A stretch of 64,000 bases of DNA. Source: Hyphomicrobiales bacterium (GTDB lineage: Bacteria; Pseudomonadota; Alphaproteobacteria; Rhizobiales; Beijerinckiaceae). Of the stretch, positions 57,413-64,000 are shown one piece after another. The stretch lies in NCBI GenBank assembly GCA_028869185.1, contig JAGWTA010000006.1, positions 1-64,000 of the forward strand. Reading direction: 5' to 3'. The translations under genes were made by a program, and so were the position numbers. Under the pieces are notes generated by a model, which ran no database searches, was not told the DNA's origin, and worked only from the letters and a program-made list of their open reading frames with translations. The first letter of the stretch is position 1, and each line of letters begins with the position of its first letter.

Positions 57413-58555
57413 ATGAACGACGTGGACAGCGCGAAAGACCAGACGGGAACCACGGCGGGCGAGGCGCTGCTGGCGCATTTCGCCTCGGCGGGCTATCGGC
57501 GCGCCGAGCCCGCGATCTTGCAGCCCGCGGCGGTTTTTCTCGATCAGGCGGGCGAGGATATTCGCGGCCGCCTTTATCTGACGGTGGATGCGGCGGGCGC
57601 CGAAATGTGCCTGCGGCCCGAATATACAGTGCCGGTCTGCCGTGAATATCTGGCTGGCCCTCTCGCGGGCAAGGCGGCGAATTACTCCTATTTCGGCCCT
57701 GTGTTTCGCCTGCGCCCTGGCGCCGACGGCGAGTTTTTGCAGGCGGGCCTCGAAAGCTTCGGGCGCAAGGACCGCGAGGCGGCGGATGCCGAAATCCTGT
57801 CGCTGGCGCTGGAGGCGGCCGAATCAGGGGGCGCGCGCGCGCTCGACGTGGAGATCGGCGACGCCGGGCTTTTCAACGCCTTTCTGGCCGCGCTCGACCT
57901 GCCCGCGCCCTGGCTGCGACGGCTCAAGCGCGGTCTGGCGCTGGGCCAGCCGCTCGAAACCATTCTGACCCAGCCTGCGGGCGACGACCGGCAGGCCGGC
58001 GTGCTCGCTGCGCTCGAAGGAGCCGACAAAAACGGCGCCAAGGCGCTCGTGGAAGACCTTTTGTCGATCGCGGGCATCTCGTCGGTCGGCGGGCGTACGG
58101 CCGGTGAAATCGCCGAACGTTTTCTCGAACAGGCGAGCTTGCGGGCCGATGGCGCGCCGGCGGAAAAGCGCGATCTCATCGCGCGTTTTCTGGCGCAGGC
58201 GGGCGATCCCGACGGCGTTTCGACGCGCATGCGCCGTCTCGCCAAGGATGCAGGGCTCGATCTTTCCGCCGCGCTCGATGCTTTCGACAAGCGCCTCAAC
58301 TTCATGGCCGCGCGCGGTCTTGAACCGGCCGACATGCATTTTTCGGCCAGTTTCGCGCGACGGCTCGATTATTACACCGGCTTCGTTTTCGAAGCGCGCG
58401 CCAAGACGGCGCAGGGCGCCAGGGAACAGGACAAGCCCGTTATCGGCGGCGGACGCTATGACGGCTTGCTCGCCTCGCTCGGCGCCCGCCAGGACATTCC
58501 GGCCGTCGGCGCAGCGATCTGGATCGACCGGATGACCACGGGAGCGGCGTCATGA
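57413..58555 (+). CDS. hisZ: ATP phosphoribosyltransferase regulatory subunit
   Basis: HisZ (380 aa) is a histidyl-tRNA-synthetase paralogue that regulates HisG. Class II synthetase-like blocks are visible, including [33 protein letters not shown] and [13 protein letters not shown], but the length and lack of the anticodon-binding domain fit HisZ rather than HisS. The start at 57413 is preceded by GGGG and lies just before MNDVDSAK. It overlaps hisG by four bases. Confidence 0.9.
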   Translation: MNDVDSAKDQTGTTAGEALLAHFASAGYRRAEPAILQPAAVFLDQAGEDIRGRLYLTVDAAGAEMCLRPEYTVPVCREYLAGPLAGKAANYSYFGPVFRLRPGADGEFLQAGLESFGRKDREAADAEILSLALEAAESGGARALDVEIGDAGLFNAFLAALDLPAPWLRRLKRGLALGQPLETILTQPAGDDRQAGVLAALEGADKNGAKALVEDLLSIAGISSVGGRTAGEIAERFLEQASLRADGAPAEKRDLIARFLAQAGDPDGVSTRMRRLAKDAGLDLSAALDAFDKRLNFMAARGLEPADMHFSASFARRLDYYTGFVFEARAKTAQGAREQDKPVIGGGRYDGLLASLGARQDIPAVGAAIWIDRMTTGAAS

Positions 58556-59520
58556 ACGACAAACTGATCGTCGCCATTCCCTCCAAGGGCCGGCTTCAGG
58601 AAAACGCCAACGCCTTCTTTGCGCGCGCCGGTCTTGGCGTGCAGCGCGGGCGGGGTCTGCGCGATTATCGCGGCACGCTGAACGGGCTCGACAATGTCGA
58701 GATTGCATTTCTGTCCGCATCCGACATCACGGCGCAACTGGCGAGCGGACAGGCGCATATGGGCGTGACCGGCGAGGATCTCGTGCGTGAAAGCGTGCCC
58801 GATGTCGCAACGCGGCTCGAATTGCTGACGCCGCTCGGCTTTGGAGCCGCCAATGTCGTCGTCGCCGTTCCGCAAGCCTGGATCGACGTGCGCACGATGA
58901 GCGATCTGGCCGATGTCGCGGCAGCCTTTCGCGCCAAACGCGGCCAGCGCATGCGCGTCGCCACGAAATACGTCAACCTCACGCGTCGCTTTTTCGCCGA
59001 ACACGGCGTCGGCGATTATCGCATCGTTGAAAGTCTGGGCGCGACCGAAGGCGCGCCCGCTGCCGGTCAGGCCGAGCTTATCGTCGACATCACGACAACC
59101 GGCGCGACGCTTGAGGCTAATGCGCTGAAAGTTCTGGACGACGGCGTGATGTTGCGTTCGGAAGCCAATCTCGTCGCCTCGCTTGTCGCGGCCTGGACGC
59201 CCGCGCAGCGGGAATCGGCGCGCATCATCCTGTCGCGCATCGCCGCCGAAGAGGAAGCGCGCACCACGCGCGAATTGCGCGCGCATCTGCCCGATTTCGA
59301 CGACAAGGCGCTGCGTGCGGCGAGCGAGAAATTCGGCGCGCAACTGCGCGGGCGCGGCAAGAATGATCTCATCATGCTCGCCTGCCCCAAGAAAACGGCG
59401 CCGGCGCTTGCCGAATGGCTCATCGCGCAAGGCGCGCAAACCGCAACGGTCGGCGCGCTCGATTATGTGTTTTCGGCGCATAATGCGCTGTGGGAGAAGC
59501 TTTCGGCGCGGCTGGGCTGA
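58552..59520 (+). CDS. hisG: ATP phosphoribosyltransferase
   Basis: HisG (322 aa) catalyses the first step of histidine synthesis. The start [16 protein letters not shown] and the catalytic-domain segments [21 protein letters not shown] and [23 protein letters not shown] are clear. The C-terminal 90-100 residues (including [18 protein letters not shown]) look like an extra regulatory-type domain, so this is a long form although hisZ is present. It is translationally coupled to hisZ. Confidence 0.94.
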   Translation: MNDKLIVAIPSKGRLQENANAFFARAGLGVQRGRGLRDYRGTLNGLDNVEIAFLSASDITAQLASGQAHMGVTGEDLVRESVPDVATRLELLTPLGFGAANVVVAVPQAWIDVRTMSDLADVAAAFRAKRGQRMRVATKYVNLTRRFFAEHGVGDYRIVESLGATEGAPAAGQAELIVDITTTGATLEANALKVLDDGVMLRSEANLVASLVAAWTPAQRESARIILSRIAAEEEARTTRELRAHLPDFDDKALRAASEKFGAQLRGRGKNDLIMLACPKKTAPALAEWLIAQGAQTATVGALDYVFSAHNALWEKLSARLG

Positions 59521-59623
59521 ACGCGCGCTACGCTGCCGCCAGCGCTGGGAGCCGCCATTTTTCACCCTGCCCCGTTTTGTGCCATAGTTCTTCCTCGAAC
59601 GTTTTGCGACAGGGGGAGGCGTT

Positions 59624-60565
59624 ATGCTGAAGCATGTCTTGTTCGCCGCGACCATCGTGCTGTCTCTTATGCAAGGCGGCGCACATGCAGCGCCCATCAA
59701 GATCGCCGTCGCGGATTTCGATTACGTCGATACTTCGGGCGAGCCTAACAATCAGACGGACAAGCACACTGCGCTGATGACGATGTTCATGCGCGCGACC
59801 CGCGATGGTCTGACGGCGAGCGGCCGTTTCGACACGGTCGCGCTCACCTGTCCGAAAACGCCTTGCACGGCCGCCTCGACGCCGCCGCAGGAATTGCTCG
59901 ATGCTGCAAAAGCAAGCGGCGCCCAATTGCTCGTCTATGGCGGCGTGCACAAGATGAGCACGTTGGTCCAGAGCGGCAAGATGCAGGCGATCGATCTGAA
60001 GCAAGACCGGCTGGTCATCGACAGGTTGCTGACGTTTCGCGGCGACAATGAAGAATCGTTTCGTCGCGCGGCGGCGTTCATCGTCGGCGAAGTCGTCGCA
60101 TTCGATCGGGCGCCGATCCGGAAAATCGCAGTTTTCGATTTCGAGCTGGAAGACTTTTCGGCAGGCGGGCCGATTGGCGGACAAAGCGCCGTCGAGACGG
60201 AGCGATTGAAAGCGGCGACGCAGCAGACGCGCGATTTGCTCTCGCAATCCGGTCTTTTCATCGTGACGCCGGTCGACCAGTCGACCGAAGCGAACGGGCG
60301 CGAGCACTGGCTGCGCAAATGCAACGGCTGCGAAGCCGATCTTGCCCGCGCCGCCGGCGCCGATCTTTCCCTGCTCGGCGTTTTTCACAAGATCAGCGTC
60401 ATGGAGCAATCGCTGCGCTTCCTCGTGCGCGATGCGGCGACCGGCGAGCCGCGCGGCGCCCTCCAGACCGATTTGCGCGGCGAAACGGACGAATCCTGGA
60501 CTCGGGCCGTCAAATGGATCGTCGAGCACCGCATTCTGGAGCCTGCGCGCGCGGCGCAAAAATAA
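59624..60565 (+). CDS. Exported protein with two tandem DUF3280/DUF2380-like domains
   Basis: A 313-residue protein with a signal peptide (MLKHVLFAATIVLSLMQGGAHA). The mature part appears to be an internal duplication: residues about 25-158 begin IKIAVADFDYVDTSG and residues about 166-305 begin RKIAVFDFELEDFSAG. Each continues with a TRDxLxxSGxF helix, a GAxLLxxGxxHKxS strand, and an EESxxRAxxxIV or ESWTRAVKWIV helix. The second copy has a KCNGCEADLARAAGADLSL segment typical of the DUF3280 (also labelled DUF2380) proteins of Hyphomicrobiales, as I remember them. Periplasmic location is likely; the function is unknown. Confidence 0.75.
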   Translation: MLKHVLFAATIVLSLMQGGAHAAPIKIAVADFDYVDTSGEPNNQTDKHTALMTMFMRATRDGLTASGRFDTVALTCPKTPCTAASTPPQELLDAAKASGAQLLVYGGVHKMSTLVQSGKMQAIDLKQDRLVIDRLLTFRGDNEESFRRAAAFIVGEVVAFDRAPIRKIAVFDFELEDFSAGGPIGGQSAVETERLKAATQQTRDLLSQSGLFIVTPVDQSTEANGREHWLRKCNGCEADLARAAGADLSLLGVFHKISVMEQSLRFLVRDAATGEPRGALQTDLRGETDESWTRAVKWIVEHRILEPARAAQK

Positions 60566-60575
60566 TCCTCGCCGG

Positions 60576-60626
60576 CGCAGAAATTCACAGGACGCAGAAG
60601 CTCATAGGGCGCAGAACTGAATTTCG
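60576..60626 (+). repeat. Three imperfect 17-base tandem repeats
   Basis: CGCAGAAATTCACAGGA, CGCAGAAGCTCATAGGG and CGCAGAACTGAATTTCG follow each other at 60576, 60593 and 60610 with a 17-base period, in the gap between the tandem-domain gene and nnrU-like gene. The first two copies differ at four positions; the third shares only the start. Confidence 0.55.
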
Positions 60627-60670
60627 CGCGGCGTCGCGCCCGTGATAAGAAGCGATGGCAAGGAGCGGTC

Positions 60671-61252
60671 ATGCTTGTTCTTATTCTCGGCCTCGCGATT
60701 TTCATCGGCGTTCATCTCGTCTCGACCCTGCCAGCGCGCGCGCAGATGGTCGCTCGGCTCGGCGAAGGGCCCTACAAGATCGGATATTCCGTCGCTTCGC
60801 TCATCGGTTTTGCGCTGATCGTCTGGGGCATGACGCTGGCGCGCGGATCGGCCGCCGACATCCGGCTGTGGACGCCGCCCGTCTGGACGAAGCACATCGC
60901 CTTCGCGCTGATGCTTCCCGCGTTCATCCTGCTGGCGGCAGCCTATATTCCCTCGCGCATTCGCGATGCGACCAAGCACCCGATGCTGCTGGCGGTGAAA
61001 ATATGGGCGCTGGCGCATCTTATCGCCAATGGCGATCTTGCCGGCCTCATCCTGTTCGGCTCGCTGCTGCTTTGGGCGGGGTACGATCGCGTCTCCCTGA
61101 AAAAGCGCGGGACGCGCGGGCCCCTGGGCGATCGCAAAGGCGGCCCGCTGAACGATGTGCTGGCGGTCGTCGTCGGCGCGGCGCTTTTCGCCTTCATGCT
61201 GTTTGTCGGCCACAAGTGGCTGTTTGGAATTCCGCTGCTTCCGGGCGCGTGA
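60671..61252 (+). CDS. NnrU family membrane protein
   Basis: A 193-residue membrane protein with five or six helices. The start LVLILGLAIFIGVHLVSTLPA and HPMLLAVKIWALAHLIANGDLAGLILFG match the NnrU family. NnrU was described beside denitrification genes and is related to the MAPEG/isoprenylcysteine methyltransferase-like fold, with its role unclear; no denitrification genes are near here. It stands between two exported-protein genes. Confidence 0.88.
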   Translation: MLVLILGLAIFIGVHLVSTLPARAQMVARLGEGPYKIGYSVASLIGFALIVWGMTLARGSAADIRLWTPPVWTKHIAFALMLPAFILLAAAYIPSRIRDATKHPMLLAVKIWALAHLIANGDLAGLILFGSLLLWAGYDRVSLKKRGTRGPLGDRKGGPLNDVLAVVVGAALFAFMLFVGHKWLFGIPLLPGA

Positions 61253-61328
61253 TGGGTTGCGTGCGGCTAATTTCCTTGTCTCGCCTTATTTCAATGTGAT
61301 AGGGCCGCAGGACTGAGGAAAATCGCTC

Positions 61329-61790
61329 ATGAAGAAATTCGCTGCTCTGGCGCTCGCCGCCTCGATGTCATTCATATTCGCCGCTGCGCCCGCCTTCGCC
61401 AAAAAGCGCGCGCCGCATCAGGAAACGGAACAGAAAGAGCCTGAAAAGGCTGCTTACGAGACTCCCTTTCCCACGAAGATGAACTGGACGCTGTCCACGA
61501 TCAACGGCAAGCGGGCGCCGGCGGAAGCCACGCTCAACATCGACGAGAACTTGCGCGGCACCGGCGTTTCGGGCTGCAATTCCTGGTCGGCTGCGCTCTA
61601 TCCGATCCGCGGCCATCGGCTGGCGATGGGCCCCGTCGCCATCACGAAAAAGACCTGTGGCAAGGAAATCGACGGGTTCGAGCGGCAGTATCTGACAATT
61701 CTGCATTCCGGTCCGCACTGGGACCTGCAAGGCTCCACGTTGACCGTGAAGGTGCAGAACCAGACGCTCGTGTTCAATCGCGGCCTGTGA
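61329..61790 (+). CDS. META domain-containing exported protein
   Basis: A 153-residue protein with a signal peptide (MKKFAALALAASMSFIFAAAPAFA) and one META (HslJ-like) domain: WTLSTINGKRAP, GTGVSGCNSWSAA, MGPVAITKKTC and the ending LTVKVQNQTLVF. The two cysteines (in SGCNS and KKTC) probably form a disulphide. The family is linked to heat-shock-induced HslJ and to cell-envelope proteins, function unknown. Its stop overlaps the GTG start of the DUF1214 gene by four bases. Confidence 0.85.
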   Translation: MKKFAALALAASMSFIFAAAPAFAKKRAPHQETEQKEPEKAAYETPFPTKMNWTLSTINGKRAPAEATLNIDENLRGTGVSGCNSWSAALYPIRGHRLAMGPVAITKKTCGKEIDGFERQYLTILHSGPHWDLQGSTLTVKVQNQTLVFNRGL

Positions 61791-62404
61791 GCGGGGCGCG
61801 GCGCGCAGCATCGGCCTTCGCGCTGGCGATAGCGCTCGGCGCCGGCGCCGTTAGCGGCGTTTTTGTCGCCCGCACGCTGAGCCAGCGCGCCTTCGAGCAA
61901 TCGGGCAGGACGGTCAACGGCTGGATGGTCAACGACCGTTACGGACGTTTTGGCGACGATCATCTTTTGCGCACCGCAGCAGCGCTGAACATGCTCGGCG
62001 CCAACTGGGCTGAGGAAAGCCTGTATTTTTACGCCGCGCGCGACGGCGATGGCCGGGCGCTCGACGGGCGTTCGAACTACGTGCTGCATTTCGCCAGGAA
62101 CAGCCTGCCTCCGGCCAACGCCTTCTGGTCGCTGACGATTGTCGGCGCCGACGATCTCATGCTGACGGAAAACGAGATCGGCCGTTACGCCATCGGAGAC
62201 CGGACCAAGGGCGTCGTGCGCAACGAGGATGGTTCGCTCGATATTTACATCCAGCACAATCAACCGGAAGCCGGCGCCAGCAATTGGCTGCCCTGCCCGG
62301 CGCGACCCTTTCACGTCATTCTGAGGCTTTACGAACCCGGCAAGGACGCGTTGAAAGGCTCGTGGGAGCCGCCCAGAATCATGCGCCGGGACACGCTCGC
62401 ATGA
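61787..62404 (+). CDS. DUF1214 domain-containing protein
   Basis: A 205-residue protein (GTG start) with an N-terminal membrane anchor or signal (residues about 6-26) and a DUF1214 domain shown by YVLHFARNSLPPANAFWSLTIVG, GRYAIGDRT and SLDIYIQHNQPE followed by NWLPCPARPFHVILRLYEP. In many bacteria DUF1254 and DUF1214 are the two halves of one protein; here the C-terminal-type domain is a separate gene placed before the DUF1254 gene. It overlaps both neighbours by four bases. Confidence 0.88.
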   Translation: MSGARRAASAFALAIALGAGAVSGVFVARTLSQRAFEQSGRTVNGWMVNDRYGRFGDDHLLRTAAALNMLGANWAEESLYFYAARDGDGRALDGRSNYVLHFARNSLPPANAFWSLTIVGADDLMLTENEIGRYAIGDRTKGVVRNEDGSLDIYIQHNQPEAGASNWLPCPARPFHVILRLYEPGKDALKGSWEPPRIMRRDTLA

Positions 62405-62955
62405 GCCGGCTCGCCATCGCCTGCGGCGCTGTTTTCGCGCTGGCCGCGTGGGGCGCGGGCGCCGCTTATGCCGTGCTGACCCCGCGTCTGATCTTCTGGC
62501 GGCTGGAAAGCCGGGCGACGCATTGTCAGACAGCCAGCGCCATCTGCGCGCCTCCTGGTCAGTTCATCCACAAACGGGCGCTCGCGACGCCACACGACCG
62601 GGCGGTCGTCAATCCCAACGCCGACACGCTTTACTCCTCGGCTTTTCTCGACCTTGGCGCCGGGCCCTGGGTTCTGCACGTCCCCGCGATGGGCGCTCGC
62701 TATTACGCGTTCCAGTTCATGGACGCGAAAACGGATGTTTTCGGCTACGCCAGCCGGCGGACGATGGGCGGCAAGCCGGGGGATTATCTGATCGCTGGGC
62801 CGAGCTGGAAGGGCGCGGCGCCCGACGGCATGCCTGTTTTTCGCTCGGACACGAATGCGGTCTGGGTGCTGGCGCGGGTGCTTGTCGACGGCCCGCAGGA
62901 TACGGCCGCCGTCGCGGCCCTGCAGGACCAATTCTCGCTGAAGCCGCTTCCCTGA
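62401..62955 (+). CDS. DUF1254 domain-containing protein
   Basis: A 184-residue protein with an N-terminal hydrophobic anchor (MSRLAIACGAVFALAAWGAG) and a DUF1254 domain: VVNPNADTLYSSAFLDLGAGPWVLHVP (around residues 73-99), YYAFQFMDAKTDVFGY and VFRSDTNAVWVLARVLVDGP. It is coupled (ATGA overlap) to the DUF1214 gene and ends just before the groES promoter. The two products probably form one complex that mimics the usual fused protein. Confidence 0.88.
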   Translation: MSRLAIACGAVFALAAWGAGAAYAVLTPRLIFWRLESRATHCQTASAICAPPGQFIHKRALATPHDRAVVNPNADTLYSSAFLDLGAGPWVLHVPAMGARYYAFQFMDAKTDVFGYASRRTMGGKPGDYLIAGPSWKGAAPDGMPVFRSDTNAVWVLARVLVDGPQDTAAVAALQDQFSLKPLP

Positions 62956-62983
62956 CGCCTTCGGAAAAAGCTGCGGCTGCGCC

Positions 62984-63012
62984 TTGACAGCCTTGGACCC
63001 TCGTCCTTATCT
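62984..63012 (+). promoter_or_regulatory. groESL promoter
   Basis: A near-consensus housekeeping promoter: TTGACA (62984-62989), 17 bases, TTATCT (63007-63012). The likely transcription start, near 63019, is just upstream of the CIRCE element, so bound HrcA would block it. Confidence 0.85.
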
Positions 63013-63024
63013 CCGCTGCGCCTG

Positions 63025-63051
63025 TTAGCACTCGCCGTCAGGGAGTGCCAA
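63025..63051 (+). promoter_or_regulatory. CIRCE element (HrcA operator) upstream of groES
   Basis: TTAGCACTC (63025-63033), nine bases, GAGTGCCAA (63043-63051). This is the conserved CIRCE inverted repeat with one mismatch in the right arm (C for T). CIRCE is the binding site of HrcA, a heat-labile repressor of groESL and dnaK operons, so expression should rise on heat shock. Confidence 0.95.
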
Positions 63052-63108
63052 CAGGCGTTCCATTTCCTCGCGGGCCCTGCGCCCGCGGCCAAACCAGGGA
63101 AAAGCCTC

Positions 63109-64000
<892 letters not shown>

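Noticed and set aside
57413-58555. Histidyl-tRNA synthetase
   Set aside because: The anticodon-binding domain is missing and the gene is coupled to hisG, so HisZ is the better call.

Overview
The window is chromosomal DNA from a GC-rich alphaproteobacterium, most likely of the order Hyphomicrobiales (Rhizobiales). The signs are the coxBA-ctaB-coxF-ctaG-coxC order, split b and b' ATP synthase subunits, a DUF4170-waaA-lpxK...DUF2093-xseA neighbourhood, ileS-lspA followed by a pair of M16 peptidases and mutL, a CP4-like class II EPSP synthase, and HisZ beside HisG. A Beijerinckiaceae/Methylocystaceae-type genome would fit, but the genus cannot be fixed from this stretch. No insertion sequence, prophage, integrase or CRISPR array was seen. 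Almost everything is housekeeping.

Layout. 1-4.5 kb (minus): aa3-type cytochrome c oxidase and its assembly genes. 4.8-6.0 kb: an IalB-family secreted protein and a lipoprotein. 6.07-10.7 kb: a tandem glycine riboswitch followed by gcvT-gcvH-gcvPA-gcvPB, which ends at a bidirectional terminator. 10.8-13.4 kb (minus): the F0 ATP synthase operon atpI-B-E-F'-F with a clear promoter. 13.7-19 kb: a secreted orphan, ubiA, an IMPase/CysQ-like phosphatase, DUF4170, waaA and lpxK (lipid A/Kdo). 19-23.9 kb (minus): a tight operon of an LprI/DUF3298-like protein, xseA, a metallophosphoesterase, a Ser/Thr kinase-UspA fusion and DUF2093. 24-34.5 kb: purD, then mutL, two M16 peptidase genes, an exported orphan, lspA, ileS and a small glycine-rich exported protein.

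34.6-35.5 kb: a type II toxin-antitoxin module (Xre/MbcA/ParS antitoxin plus RES toxin) with a readable promoter, operator, ribosome binding site and TTG start. 35.5-41.8 kb: ribF, a MaoC hydratase, an orphan receiver protein, a HAD hydrolase, a heavy-metal-binding protein, Ohr, DUF3422 and a WecG/TagA glycosyltransferase. 41.8-44.3 kb (minus): a CaiB/BaiF CoA-transferase and glutaryl-CoA dehydrogenase, probably glutarate catabolism. 44.4-48.7 kb: a secreted orphan, DUF2244, nth, cysG, tRNA-Ala(GGC) and a TIGR02300 protein. 48.8-54.2 kb: aroA-cmk-GNAT, tadA, a pseudouridine synthase with a roughly 300-residue Arg-rich tail, and rsmD. 54.2-57.3 kb: a small surface-polysaccharide insert (flippase, methyltransferase, glycosyltransferase). 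57.4-59.5 kb: hisZ-hisG. 59.6-63 kb: envelope-type orphans (DUF3280-like tandem, NnrU, META, DUF1214, DUF1254). 63-64 kb: a promoter plus CIRCE element and groES-groEL, which runs off the window.

The least ordinary parts are the kinase-UspA/phosphoesterase pair placed between xseA and DUF2093, the Xre-RES module with its compact control region, a long-form HisG next to HisZ, the pseudouridine synthase tail, and the separated DUF1214/DUF1254 genes.
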